Source of the DNA: a virus
Strand: one strand, 5' to 3'
DNA: 64,000 nucleotides
Virus record (IMG/VR): IMGVR_UViG_3300009551_000049
Coordinates: 1-64,000 of that record
Position 1 is the stretch's first letter. Each line of letters starts with the position of its first letter. The translations under genes were made by a program, and so were the position numbers. The notes beneath the pieces were generated by a model. It was not told where the DNA came from, did not search any database, and saw only the letters and a program-made list of their open reading frames with translations. Below are positions 31,678-40,755 of this stretch, in pieces.

Positions 31678-33051
31678 TCAGGTTGATTTGCCTAGAAAGC
31701 TGTTGGTGAATTTCTGCTGTGGATCGGCTTCAATCACCTTGCCACCCTTGCCATCATCGCGCGGGCCGGTGGCGACGACCGGCGTATTTGGCTTCAATTC
31801 CGGCTCGTCTTCGACCACGACCGGAGCGGGTTTTGAACCAGCGACCGGAGCGGGCTTGCCGTTCAACTGGATTCCACGTGCGGTGGCCTGACGCTCAAAC
31901 TTTTCGCGCTCCGCCTTGATTTGGGCCTTGGCCTGAGACAAGGTGGCCTTGATAAGCAGCCGCTCGATGTGAGATTGTTCGAGTGTCCAGTAATTTTTCC
32001 GCTCCTCGGGTTTCAGGTTCCAGAATTTTTCACCCGGCATGAACTTTTTACCATCGGCATCAAGCTGCTTTTCCGGCGGCTGGTTCAAAAGCCGCTGTTC
32101 CGTGTTCAACACGAAGTTATTTACGGTGACATGCAGCGGGTTTTTGGGGTCAAACGGCGTTAGCAGGTTGAACAGCTTGAAGTTTTCTTCAACCAGCTTC
32201 TCGGTCAGGTCGCCAGAATTGATGGCGATTTCGGTCGCAACCGGATCGGCGGCGGCTATGGCCTGCGCCTCCTTGGTGTTCTGGCTCCCATCTTCGTTCA
32301 GGAACTTCTCGAATCCGTCACCAAGCTGTTTGAAAAAATCCACTGCGGACTTGGCCCGGACGGCGGCTATCGCCGGTTCGGCCTTGCGAAGATTTTCGGC
32401 CTGCTCAATCTTCGTAAATTTTTCATCCGTCTCCTTCGACTTTTTGGAGATGACTTCATTCGCCTTGATGTCGGCCAGAGCGTCGGTGTAATGCTCGTCA
32501 TCCCAGTCCAGACCGGCCTCAAGGTTCTTCTTGAAATCCTTGTGCTCGTCAGCGTCTTCGTCGAACGTCTCACCCGGATGATCCGCCTCCCACTTGTCGG
32601 CGTATTCCGCGAGCTTGGTCAAAGACTCCTCGTACTTTTTGGAGATGCCCTTGTACGCCTCCGAATCCGGGTTCAGCTCCTCCATCCGTCTGAGGATGTT
32701 GATGCGCTTTTGCTCATCCGGCGGCAGCGTTGATTTTTGAGTCTCGTCCGGCTTCTTTTCGTCGGCCTTTTTTTCCAGAACGCTGGCCACACCGCGAGCG
32801 GCGGCTTCGGTCACTTCGGCCAGACTCGGGGCGGCTGGCGCGACCACGGGCGCGGCCTTGGCTTTCGGTTTGGGCTTCGGGGCGGGCGCGGCAGCGGCGG
32901 GCTTTGGCGGCTCATCGGTCTTTTTATCGACCAGCGGCGTTTCCTTGCCGAGAAACGAGCTGGTGAATACGTCGATTGGTTTCCCCTCGGCGAGCTTGTC
33001 AGCCGATGGACTGCTTGGTTTGTCTTTTTTTTCGATTACGGTTGTTTCCAT
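31678..33051 (-). CDS. Scaffold-like protein, 457 aa
   Basis: Between portal and capsid, with the highly charged, low-complexity, coiled-coil-like sequence of phage scaffolds. An Ala/Pro/Lys-rich stretch spans residues 50-75. The motif SFLGK occurs twice: FTSSFLGKETP near residue 30 and FTNSFLGKST at the very C-terminus, a possible capsid- or portal-docking element. Scaffolds assist assembly of the procapsid and leave the head afterwards. No protease motif is seen, so removal by a protease cannot be inferred. Ends in a strong terminator. Confidence 0.72.
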   Translation of the reverse strand: METTVIEKKDKPSSPSADKLAEGKPIDVFTSSFLGKETPLVDKKTDEPPKPAAAAPAPKPKPKAKAAPVVAPAAPSLAEVTEAAARGVASVLEKKADEKKPDETQKSTLPPDEQKRINILRRMEELNPDSEAYKGISKKYEESLTKLAEYADKWEADHPGETFDEDADEHKDFKKNLEAGLDWDDEHYTDALADIKANEVISKKSKETDEKFTKIEQAENLRKAEPAIAAVRAKSAVDFFKQLGDGFEKFLNEDGSQNTKEAQAIAAADPVATEIAINSGDLTEKLVEENFKLFNLLTPFDPKNPLHVTVNNFVLNTEQRLLNQPPEKQLDADGKKFMPGEKFWNLKPEERKNYWTLEQSHIERLLIKATLSQAKAQIKAEREKFERQATARGIQLNGKPAPVAGSKPAPVVVEDEPELKPNTPVVATGPRDDGKGGKVIEADPQQKFTNSFLGKST

Positions 33052-33054
33052 AGG

Positions 33055-33348
33055 TCATGCTGGGTTGACTTTGGTGGTTGTTATTACGAACTCCTTGTAC
33101 TCGCGGACTTCCTTCAGGACTTCCAACGCGGTCTGATAGCGAATGGCTTTCTTTAAATCGTTTTCAGCGGCTTCCAACATGGTCGGAAACTGGCCCATCT
33201 GCATGGCGCTTTCAGTCGCCTTGACAGAATGCTCCGTAAGCTTAGAGAGAATGACGCGCTCAAGATTCTTGAATTCATCGCGTCCGAAAAGTGTTCTGAT
33301 GTCAGCCTGACGGTTGGCCTCCAGCGGAGTATTTTCCAATGTAATCAT
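33055..33348 (-). CDS. Small helical protein, 97 aa
   Basis: Its ATG overlaps the stop of the portal gene (ATGA), and it ends three bases before the scaffold start. The sequence is mostly helix, with ILSKLTEHSVKATESAM in the middle and a C-terminal LEVLKEVREYKEFVITTTKV. It could be a head-assembly accessory. No family recognised. Confidence 0.65.
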   Translation of the reverse strand: MITLENTPLEANRQADIRTLFGRDEFKNLERVILSKLTEHSVKATESAMQMGQFPTMLEAAENDLKKAIRYQTALEVLKEVREYKEFVITTTKVNPA

Positions 33349-35795
33349 GCGGGTGATACGGGCTCGGGTGCCGGAGCCGGAACGGGTGAAGCCGTGCGTT
33401 TCAACAGGGCTTCAATCTGTTGTACCAAAGCTCCAAGTTGCTGAATCTGTTGCTCCTGTTTTACGATTTCATCAGCTACCGGCTTGGCAAATTTTTCCTG
33501 AACCATCGTCATCACCGCCTGCTCAAGTTGCGGGACAAGGTGGGCAAGCTGCGATTGAATATCAGGCTGAGGCGCGGGTTGTCCGGCGGGCGCGGGTTGG
33601 GCCGGTGCCGCACCGGGGGCAGGCTGACCGGGCTTCGCCTGTGGTTGCGAAGTAATGGGTTCGCCTGTCTCGGGATGAACCGGGGCACCGGGAGTAACCG
33701 TCTTGGGCGCGTCTGCATTGAGCTTGAAATCTTTGTCCGCACCCGCGAGCTTTGCCGCCTGTTCGAGCAATGAGATGACGCGCTTGGCACCGATGGGTTG
33801 AAAAATCTCCTCATGTGATGCGATGATGCCGATGACATTGAACATCGCCTGCGCCGTCTGCTGGTCGGTATCCTGCTCATGGTCGCCACCCGTGCGCGCG
33901 AACTGGTCAAGCCGGAGCTTTGACTTGTGGCCCTTGACGTGAATTTTTCCTTTTGAGCGTCCGGTGATTGTAAAACCAAGCTCATCAATGATCCCCTCGA
34001 CACCGGGAATATCGTCCGAAACCTCGGATTCAAATCCTGCATCCATGTAAGAACGCGCGGCCTCGTAAATCTGTTTCTTCCAAGCATCGCGCCCGGCGTC
34101 GATGGCCGACCCGGTGTAATTCGTTTTCTGGTCGGAAGACTGGTTGACAGTTTTAATTTCCTCGGCTGACTGGTAATGCTTCGCCGTGGAACCAACCTCC
34201 TGCGCGGTGAACTGCAAAACCCGCTCCATCAGGTCAAGAATCGTGCCCATCATCTGAACCATGTCTTGAATCGAGCGGTAATTGAGCTGGACGGAAACAA
34301 AGGCGTCTTTCGGGTTGTTGCCCGACCGGCTCGTTTTCATCGAGTTGTACGGGATGAAATTTAGGCTGCGATAACGACCCTCGCCAAGATTTTTCAACTC
34401 GTCGATGTCATCTTTGTCCACCATGTTGGTGTCATAATAGATGACGTTCGACAAATTTTGTTTTGCCGTAAGCATCATCTGACTGACGATGTTTCCAAGA
34501 TGGTCTTGCCAAGGAATCGTCTCCAGACCGAGGCCGGACTGCCTGCCCGATTTCGAGTCGTAGTTGTAACCCATGAACCAGCTCGGGACATACGCGCAGG
34601 GTTCGGCCCAGATGATCGTCGAATCGTTGGCGACGTAAAAGCGATGCCAAACATAATGGTCATACGTCTTGACCAGCTTGTTTACTTTCTTGCCGGTGGC
34701 ATCCGTGACAGTTTCGTATTTGCCCAAGTCCCAGTCACGAGGCCGGAGCTTCATAAAAAACTGGGTGAAGAAAACCGCCTTGTCGCGTTCGGACGAACTG
34801 TAAAGCGCGGCCTTATCTTCGCGCTTCATTTCCCCATCCAACCCAACAGTCGGAAATTTCAGACGGCAGGGATAAAACTCGTTGAAATAATTTCCAGCCA
34901 GTTCGTGATTGAACCAGTTCGTTCCATACGTGATGCGGCTGCGGTTCCAGAAATTACGGTTGTCGAGCAGCTTGCTGTACGGGACGACATCCCAAAAATA
35001 AGCGAACTCACACCCGCTGTCAGAATTCAGCGAAGTCAGAGGATGATACAGGTCATACCCCATTCGCGTGGGGTGCGGGAAGATGTACCGCAAACCCTCC
35101 TTGACCGTGACCTTTTTGAACTTAGGATTTTCCTTGGTGGAATCCTCGTCAACCTCCATCTGTTCCTCGCAATCCCATTCTTCGAGCGGGAAGGAAAGTG
35201 CCAGACCGTATTTCACGGTCTGCTTGATGGCCTGATCCAAATATGCAGCGTATCCGTAGTCGGTCGAAATTTTACTTACAAGGTCGGTGATGACTTCGGA
35301 GATGACGCGATTCTTGGCCGTCTTTTTCAGAGGCTTGTACGGCAGCAACGGGGTGGTGTTGCGCTCGTTAAACAGCGTGGCAATGCGCGCATCGCAGTAA
35401 GATTTTACAATCGGAATCAGGACGTTGAAAAAAACCGGCACGTTCAAAACCTTGGCCTGTTTTCCATCTTTCAGATTTACATCAAGAAAAAGGTCGCTCT
35501 CTTTGAGTCCCCACTTGGCGACATCGGCCAGCATCTCCTCGGCCTTCTCGTATTTCTTTGCCAGCAGATGCCGGACAAACGTGGCCGTGGTCTGGTTAAA
35601 CGGGGCGTCGTAGGCGATGTCAACGGCGGCGTAGGTCTGCCATTCGGAAAGGTTCCGGTTGAAGCCGTCTTTCACCCGGTTGGTGATGAGGTCGATTAAC
35701 TTCTGAACACGACCCGGCTTCTCCGGCATCGTAAAAATCTTTTTGTAATCGCCTGACGATATGCCGTGTGCCTTGAGTACCTTCGGGTCTGGCAT
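33345..35795 (-). CDS. Portal protein, 816 aa
   Basis: Large, acidic-basic mixed protein at the expected place before scaffold and capsid. Features include an N-terminal helical region with IPIVKSYCDARIATLFNE near 130, a wing-like Trp/Tyr-rich section (residues 250-450), helices with MQMMGTILDLMERVLQF-like character near 510, and a Pro/Gln/Ala-rich tail from residue 700 ending in a coiled coil. Portals form a twelve-subunit ring at one head vertex through which DNA is packed and ejected. The size resembles portals of podovirus-like phages. The first gene on this strand in the head module apart from a small acidic protein. Confidence 0.78.
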   Translation of the reverse strand: MPDPKVLKAHGISSGDYKKIFTMPEKPGRVQKLIDLITNRVKDGFNRNLSEWQTYAAVDIAYDAPFNQTTATFVRHLLAKKYEKAEEMLADVAKWGLKESDLFLDVNLKDGKQAKVLNVPVFFNVLIPIVKSYCDARIATLFNERNTTPLLPYKPLKKTAKNRVISEVITDLVSKISTDYGYAAYLDQAIKQTVKYGLALSFPLEEWDCEEQMEVDEDSTKENPKFKKVTVKEGLRYIFPHPTRMGYDLYHPLTSLNSDSGCEFAYFWDVVPYSKLLDNRNFWNRSRITYGTNWFNHELAGNYFNEFYPCRLKFPTVGLDGEMKREDKAALYSSSERDKAVFFTQFFMKLRPRDWDLGKYETVTDATGKKVNKLVKTYDHYVWHRFYVANDSTIIWAEPCAYVPSWFMGYNYDSKSGRQSGLGLETIPWQDHLGNIVSQMMLTAKQNLSNVIYYDTNMVDKDDIDELKNLGEGRYRSLNFIPYNSMKTSRSGNNPKDAFVSVQLNYRSIQDMVQMMGTILDLMERVLQFTAQEVGSTAKHYQSAEEIKTVNQSSDQKTNYTGSAIDAGRDAWKKQIYEAARSYMDAGFESEVSDDIPGVEGIIDELGFTITGRSKGKIHVKGHKSKLRLDQFARTGGDHEQDTDQQTAQAMFNVIGIIASHEEIFQPIGAKRVISLLEQAAKLAGADKDFKLNADAPKTVTPGAPVHPETGEPITSQPQAKPGQPAPGAAPAQPAPAGQPAPQPDIQSQLAHLVPQLEQAVMTMVQEKFAKPVADEIVKQEQQIQQLGALVQQIEALLKRTASPVPAPAPEPVSPA

Positions 35796-35799
35796 AGTT

Positions 35800-36159
35800 T
35801 TACTCTCCCATCAAACTTTCGATGGCAGGATTTTTCTTGCCGGTGTAACCGCCCTCGCCGCCAGCGGTTTCCTCCTCGCCGCTGATTTCATCGCCCGCGC
35901 CCTCCTCGCCCTCGGAGGCCTTGGCATCAGTGACGCCGGTAACCTCGAACTCGCCGGGGGAAATCTGAGTGATTTCCAGAGTGACGGCGTACTTTTCGCC
36001 GTCGCCCCATGCGTCGATTTTATCCGCCCACTTGGGGTCGGACGGGTCGAGCGAAAGCCGGTTGTCAACCGATCCGGGTTCACGTCCGGTGACGCCGCCG
36101 CCACCAGCCGTGTTGTCAGTTCCGGGCGCGGCAGCGAGAAGAAGGCGGGCAAGTTTCAT
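35800..36159 (-). CDS. Small acidic protein, 119 aa
   Basis: The first gene of the leftward head unit. Residues 35-80 contain an ordered piece (DPKWADKIDAWGDGEKYAVT); the remainder is Gly/Glu/Ala-rich and acidic. It ends four bases before the portal start. No family recognised. An alternative frame here is Arg/Pro-rich and looks like a shadow. Confidence 0.55.
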   Translation of the reverse strand: MKLARLLLAAAPGTDNTAGGGGVTGREPGSVDNRLSLDPSDPKWADKIDAWGDGEKYAVTLEITQISPGEFEVTGVTDAKASEGEEGAGDEISGEEETAGGEGGYTGKKNPAIESLMGE

Positions 36160-36194
36160 GGGTTTTTGAAATTTAAGGTTGAACTATCTTCGAG

Positions 36195-36216
36195 GCGACT
36201 GTAACACTGGTATAAC
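36195..36216 (+). promoter_or_regulatory. Candidate extended -10 promoter for terminase
   Basis: TGGTATAAC at 36208-36216 fits an extended -10 (TGnTATAAT with one change). No good -35 is at 17 bp; TTCGAG at 16 bp is poor. It lies in the 77-bp gap between the divergent head and terminase genes, 20 bp before the GTG start, which itself lacks a Shine-Dalgarno. Confidence 0.35.
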
Positions 36217-36236
36217 GAAAACGTCAACAGCGATTT

Positions 36237-39206
36237 GTGGAGACTTCCCAATACCTATTAAAACCCCTGAATGAAAAAGGCAGGGCTTTATTATCCCTGT
36301 GCAAGAAAAAGCGGCTGGTTTTGGCGACCGGCACAAGGCTCAGTACGAAGTGCGTTTCGCCAGATACGCTCATTTGCACAGAAGACGGCATTGTTTCAAT
36401 AGGGGGTTTGGCAAAATGTGCCGAAGGGGAATCCGTCTCAATTTCTAAAAAAGTCCTCTCATTCAATCCAAAGACGAACCAGATTACAAAATCAGACGCC
36501 ATTGAGTTTTATAGCTCTGGGTTCAGAACCGCGTTAAAAATCAAAACTGTGTTGGGTTATGAACTAATATGCTCTCAAGAACACCCAATTTGGTCTGAAT
36601 TTAATGGCGAAATGAAATTCAGGACTTCCACCGAAATTAAAGAGATTTTGATGGCTGGTGGAAAGGTCTGGCTGCCGCTATCAAAAAACGATCAGTACCC
36701 GGAGGTTGAAAAATTCAAGTCTGTTGAAATCGAGTGGTTGAACAGAAACGACCACTACAAAGTCAGGGCCATGCAAAGGATACAGAAGGCGATAGATGGG
36801 GGTGCTAAAAGCATCTCACAGATTATGAAGTCGGCCAAGTCCGCGCTTCCAACAGTTCGCGCCTACCTGAACAATCCAAATCATACAATCCATAGCAGGC
36901 AGTCAATCCTTATTGATGACGACATGGCTTATTTTATCGGCCTGCTGGTCGGAGATGGTTGCTATACAAAAAAAGTTCTTGAGGCAGCAGCTATCGGTTT
37001 TTCGTCAAACGACCAATTCTTGATTGATTTTGTAAAAAAGATTTCGGAGTCGAGATTTAAAAACACTACTTTCAGCCATCGCACAGGGTGCGATTGGGTC
37101 ATCAAATCAGCCCCACTCAAGGCATTGTTAAAAATTTCCGGCATGGCTGGAAATTATTCGCATGAAAAGTTTGTTCCAGATTTTGTGTTTGGGTCACCCA
37201 AGTCCGTTGTCCGCGCATTCTTGCAGGGGCTTTTTGATACAGATGGAACGGTTTGTAAAAATGGTCAACCAAGATACTGCTCAACGAGCGAGCGTTTGGC
37301 CAAACAAGTTCAAGACCTTTTGCTTTATTTAGGCGTTAGAAGTTCAAGGGTTTTTAGCAGAAATAACTTTAAGGGTGCTTGGATTTTGTCCGTTCTGATG
37401 GAGGACGAATTTGCATCCAAGGTCGGGTTCAGACTTGAGAGAAAACAGTTGAAACTTTTTACCCAAAAAAAGTTCAGCATGAGCCGACCTGCCTTCGCGC
37501 CTTCTTTACTCAAAGTGCTTGAGCAATTAAAAGATAACCGAAAATCTCGCGGAGTACCAAAGCTTCCGAGAATCGTTCATTTGAGAACGATTGGCGGGTT
37601 GTTGCGGCAAAATCTGGCGTTGTCGCACAAGCGAATAATGCCGTTCATGCAGGCTATAAGGTGCGAAACCGAGCCTTCATTTCAAGCGCATTGGATCGGC
37701 GGGAATGTTTTCTGGAATCAAATTGAATCGTGTGAAAAAACCGAAAGTGAATTGGTTGACATTTATGTTCCAGAAACAAATTGCTTCATTGGAAATGGAT
37801 TTATCAACCACAACACAATGGGTTGTCTCCACGTCCTGTGTGACCACGCTTGGAATACGATGCTCGGCAACATCGTCCTCATCACCATCAGCCAGAGCGC
37901 GGGCATCAACAGCGGTGTATGGGAGCAACTCACGCAAATGGTAATCCCCGCCTTCGGACTTAAATACGCGAAAGACCCGTATAACCAAGGCGCGTCCAAA
38001 AAACCTTGCTGCGAAGTCTGGAACCGGCATGGTGGAAAAACAAAAATCATGCTCGAATCCCTCAAGGACGAAAAAGAAGTCGAGGAGCGTTTCAAAAACA
38101 AATCGTACTCGATGATTTTCGTGACCGAGCTGGACATCTTCAAATTTCAAAAGACATTCCTGACATGGGCGGCGGCTTTGCGTATGCCCCATCTCGGGCT
38201 AAACGAGCATCTGCTTTTGGCCGACTGCAATCCGGCGGATGAGGGCACCGCGCACTGGATTTACAAGATGTGGTACGAGCTTCGCATTGACCCCGATTGC
38301 CGCCCTGAGCTGCGGGCGATACGCGACCAGCTTGGCCTGTTGGAATTCAACTTGGATGACAACAATTATTCGACCAAGGAGGAAATCGAACTCATCAAAT
38401 CGCAGTACGCGGACTCGACTGACCTGTATGACAGGTACATCAAGGGACTGTGGGTCACCGCGAGCGAGAACGCGCTTTTCAGGTCAGTATTTAAGGAGCA
38501 GATTCACATCATCGGCGACGTGGCCACCCGCACAAATCCCAGCCCGTCCATCCTGATTCCAGAGCCGGAGTGCTTCGAGTTGTACGGCGGCTGGGACATG
38601 GGCGTTGTGAACAGCGCGTTTGTCGTCATCGAAAAGGTTGTGCGTAACGTGGGCGGAAGGTCGGTGCCGTTTTTCAAAATCCTTGATGAGCTGGTGTTGG
38701 TGGATCAGGATTTTTTGATGTCCGCATACGTCGAGGCCGTGATGGAAAAGATGAAGTTCTGGGAGGACTTCATCGGCAAGCCGGTGCAATGGACTCACTG
38801 GAGCGACCGGAGCGCGTTTGATTTTCACGACAAGCTGGCTGGCCGGTATGACCATCAGGAGGTTGCGGACGTGTCCGGCGGCAAGATTCAGTTGATGGCC
38901 GCGATGGACGGACGGCGCACAAACGAAACCGTCAGGCAGCGCATCGACCTTTTCCGAAAGCTGCTTTTCCAGACCCGCGTATTTTTCTCAGCCGAAAAAA
39001 CACCCATGTCGATTGAGATGTGCAAGTCGCTTAAAAAAGGGCGTGGCCAGTTTTCAACCATCCAGAAGGATTCCAAGCACAAGCACGTATTCGACGCCAT
39101 CACCTACGCCATCGCCACGGAATGTTCGGAGGAATTAAACCGCAACGTCATCGGGCAATTGCACCCGCAAACATCTGAGTCCGGTCTGGTCAGGGTCGAG
39201 CTATGA
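36237..39206 (+). CDS. Terminase large subunit interrupted by an intein, 989 aa precursor
   Basis: GTG start. Residues 1-38 and 527-989 make a 501-aa terminase after splicing. The ATPase P-loop is GTRLSTK|T, split by the intein between Lys38 and Thr527. Walker B is probably SMIFVTELD near 620. The nuclease part contains GGWDMGVVNSAFVVIE with a first metal Asp, WTHWSDRSAFDF, and KHKHVFDAITYA with a late Asp. The enzyme pumps DNA into the head through the portal and cuts it. No small subunit was recognised with certainty; 39574-40137 is a candidate by position. Confidence 0.88.
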   Translation: METSQYLLKPLNEKGRALLSLCKKKRLVLATGTRLSTKCVSPDTLICTEDGIVSIGGLAKCAEGESVSISKKVLSFNPKTNQITKSDAIEFYSSGFRTALKIKTVLGYELICSQEHPIWSEFNGEMKFRTSTEIKEILMAGGKVWLPLSKNDQYPEVEKFKSVEIEWLNRNDHYKVRAMQRIQKAIDGGAKSISQIMKSAKSALPTVRAYLNNPNHTIHSRQSILIDDDMAYFIGLLVGDGCYTKKVLEAAAIGFSSNDQFLIDFVKKISESRFKNTTFSHRTGCDWVIKSAPLKALLKISGMAGNYSHEKFVPDFVFGSPKSVVRAFLQGLFDTDGTVCKNGQPRYCSTSERLAKQVQDLLLYLGVRSSRVFSRNNFKGAWILSVLMEDEFASKVGFRLERKQLKLFTQKKFSMSRPAFAPSLLKVLEQLKDNRKSRGVPKLPRIVHLRTIGGLLRQNLALSHKRIMPFMQAIRCETEPSFQAHWIGGNVFWNQIESCEKTESELVDIYVPETNCFIGNGFINHNTMGCLHVLCDHAWNTMLGNIVLITISQSAGINSGVWEQLTQMVIPAFGLKYAKDPYNQGASKKPCCEVWNRHGGKTKIMLESLKDEKEVEERFKNKSYSMIFVTELDIFKFQKTFLTWAAALRMPHLGLNEHLLLADCNPADEGTAHWIYKMWYELRIDPDCRPELRAIRDQLGLLEFNLDDNNYSTKEEIELIKSQYADSTDLYDRYIKGLWVTASENALFRSVFKEQIHIIGDVATRTNPSPSILIPEPECFELYGGWDMGVVNSAFVVIEKVVRNVGGRSVPFFKILDELVLVDQDFLMSAYVEAVMEKMKFWEDFIGKPVQWTHWSDRSAFDFHDKLAGRYDHQEVADVSGGKIQLMAAMDGRRTNETVRQRIDLFRKLLFQTRVFFSAEKTPMSIEMCKSLKKGRGQFSTIQKDSKHKHVFDAITYAIATECSEELNRNVIGQLHPQTSESGLVRVEL
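36351..37814 (+). mobile_element. Intein with LAGLIDADG homing endonuclease, 488 aa
   Basis: Begins with Cys39 (CVSPDTLICTEDG, splicing block A), has a block B His in ICSQEHPIW, and ends VPETNCFIGNGFINHN followed by Thr, the usual His-Asn plus nucleophile junction. Two endonuclease motifs, FIGLLVGDG near residue 233 and LQGLFDTDG near 330, are the paired LAGLIDADG helices with acidic ends. All splicing and cutting residues look intact, so it should excise from the protein and home into empty terminase genes. Insertion within the P-loop is a known favourite site. Confidence 0.92.
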
Positions 39207-39571
39207 AAAAGATTCGCATCGCCACCGCCATCATCGTAGCAATCGGTTCCTGCATTCTTTCGCCGCGCGAATCATGGGGGCGTATCACCGGCACGATTGC
39301 CCTGCTGTGGAACATAGCCCGCAAGAAAACGCACCTTGCGTCAGCCGATGTCTTAAAGCGAAGACTGGATGCCTGTGAAAAATGTCCGCTGTTTTATCCG
39401 CGCCTACGAACTTGCGGAACCCCACTGGTCAAAGACTTGAGGGGACTTGGTTGCTATTGCAATATGGATTTGAAGGCCCAAATAAAAGAAGCGGGTTGCT
39501 GGGGCGACGACAATCTTAATTCTGATTTCAGTTTTGGCTGGCAAAAAGATGACACAAATGGCACGGTCTGA
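39203..39571 (+). CDS. Cys-rich protein with N-terminal membrane helix, 122 aa
   Basis: The ATG overlaps the terminase stop. Residues 5-22 (IRIATAIIVAIGSCILSP) form a hydrophobic helix or signal-type segment. Cysteines at CEKCPLFYPRLRTC and GCYC, plus one in GCWG, suggest a metal-bound domain. Similar Cys-rich small proteins follow terminases in other phages, with no known role. The end of the gene carries the ten-base GGCACGGTC part of the recurring near-palindrome. Confidence 0.65.
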   Translation: MKKIRIATAIIVAIGSCILSPRESWGRITGTIALLWNIARKKTHLASADVLKRRLDACEKCPLFYPRLRTCGTPLVKDLRGLGCYCNMDLKAQIKEAGCWGDDNLNSDFSFGWQKDDTNGTV

Positions 39572-39573
39572 GC

Positions 39574-40137
39574 ATGGCGACACGATCCAAAAATGCGGTA
39601 ATCAAAGATTTAAAGTCGGTAACGTATATCAACGAGGAGGGGAAGGAGGTTTCAATACCCGAAAGCGAAATCAACCGATTCGTGCTGATTTCAAACCTTC
39701 AGATGAAGAAGGGTTTCAACAAGGAGGGCTTCATTGACAAGATGGCCGCTGGATACCTGATGGATTCCGAAACCGTCCGCCGGTTCCTTGTCGTTAACGG
39801 GCTGAACCAGATGAAAAAGATGGAAGACGTGGCGGAGGAAATTCGCGTGAGGGTTGTAATCAAGAAGGCAGCATTTTCTGAGGACGAGGTTGCCACCATG
39901 AAAGTCATCTGCGACGTGGCCAAGGCTTTCAACGAAATGTCTGAGAGTATCATCAAAATTGCCGGAGCGCGGACGAACCGCACCAAGAGCCTGCCCGCAC
40001 TGCATCTTCCTGATGGCGTGGCACCGCAAACGGCACCCGGTTTTTACAGCCAAAACAAAACCGATATTCACGTCCATGTTGATGGGAAAAATGGCGAGAA
40101 ACCTGCGGTGAATGTTGAAGAAGCTCCAGTAGCGTAA
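39574..40137 (+). CDS. Hypothetical protein, 187 aa (possible small terminase by position)
   Basis: Two bases after the Cys-rich gene. Residues 1-110 are helical with NRFVLISNLQMKKGFNKEGF and a repeated basic/acidic pattern; residues 140-187 are a Pro-rich then Asp/Gly tail with HVHVDGKNG. A DNA-recognition role would fit its location beside terminase, but no helix-turn-helix is clear, and the label is only a suggestion. Confidence 0.6.
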   Translation: MATRSKNAVIKDLKSVTYINEEGKEVSIPESEINRFVLISNLQMKKGFNKEGFIDKMAAGYLMDSETVRRFLVVNGLNQMKKMEDVAEEIRVRVVIKKAAFSEDEVATMKVICDVAKAFNEMSESIIKIAGARTNRTKSLPALHLPDGVAPQTAPGFYSQNKTDIHVHVDGKNGEKPAVNVEEAPVA

Positions 40138-40155
40138 AATAATTTCAAAAACCTA

Positions 40156-40184
40156 TTGACGCTAGGTGGGGCAGTATGGTATCA
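40156..40184 (+). promoter_or_regulatory. Candidate promoter, TTGACGCTAGGT type
   Basis: TTGACG at 40156 is followed after 17 bp by GTATCA (or TGGTAT after 15), a weak -10. The ATG at 40193 is about nine bases past it with no Shine-Dalgarno, implying a very short or absent leader. The same TTGACnnTAGGT start occurs at 63265. Confidence 0.4.
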
Positions 40185-40192
40185 ATCGGTGC

Positions 40193-40360
40193 ATGGCAAA
40201 GACCGACTCTCGTACTTACGTTAAAATAAACAACAAGAACGCTCGTTCTTTGAGGGCTTACAAAGTCCGCACAAACAATCCCGCTACACTTCCTGCGCTG
40301 GTCAATTGCGCCCTTGAATTGGGAATCCTCCAGCTTCCTGAAACGAAATACGGAAAATGA
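40193..40360 (+). CDS. Small basic protein, possibly ribbon-helix-helix, 55 aa
   Basis: ATG 40193 is chosen over an in-frame GTG at 40166, which would lie inside the promoter. Residues 8-16 could form a strand (TYVKINNKN) followed by two helices containing PATLPALVNCALELGI, the size and order of a ribbon-helix-helix repressor. The Lys/Arg content is high. It is the first gene behind a likely promoter and overlaps the next gene (ATGA), so a regulatory role is possible. Confidence 0.55.
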   Translation: MAKTDSRTYVKINNKNARSLRAYKVRTNNPATLPALVNCALELGILQLPETKYGK

Positions 40361-40752
40361 GCGGCATATCTACATCTCGCGCCCTGCTGGATGCCCATGT
40401 TCGGGCCATCGGTCATACTACCGCTGCAATTGAGATTGCAGAAAAGTGCAAAGGTTGCTTAGTGGTTTCACACCAGCCGCAAAAGAATGAAATCTGGATG
40501 CGCCTTAGCAGGAACTCCGGTGTATCTGTTTTAACATTAGCCGACATTGAGCACGGGCGTATGATTGGCTTAAGAAAGCCAATCATAGTTGACCACCATG
40601 CTTATGCTGTGCTTCTGAGTGAAACATTGGCCGAGGTTGATGAAATCCTAAAGTCTTCGCGTAAAACATCACTTGAGCTAGAGGCGGCGTTGAATTTAAT
40701 TCATGGTCTGCAATTAAAACTTTCAAAGAAATCAAAGTCCCGCCGTAAATAA
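40357..40752 (+). CDS. Hypothetical protein, 131 aa
   Basis: Unrecognised. The middle has strand-like pieces (GCLVVSHQPQ, PIIVDHHAYAVL) and the end is a long basic helix (SKKSKSRRK). The alternation of hydrophobic strands with KCKGC and DHH suggests a small alpha/beta nucleotide-type fold, but no P-loop is present. It is coupled to the preceding gene and leads into the recombination genes. Confidence 0.6.
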   Translation: MSGISTSRALLDAHVRAIGHTTAAIEIAEKCKGCLVVSHQPQKNEIWMRLSRNSGVSVLTLADIEHGRMIGLRKPIIVDHHAYAVLLSETLAEVDEILKSSRKTSLELEAALNLIHGLQLKLSKKSKSRRK

Positions 40753-40755
40753 TTT

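Noticed and set aside
34458-35699. A 413-aa open frame opposite the portal gene
   Set aside because: Antisense shadow of portal with similar composition to other shadows; no context support.
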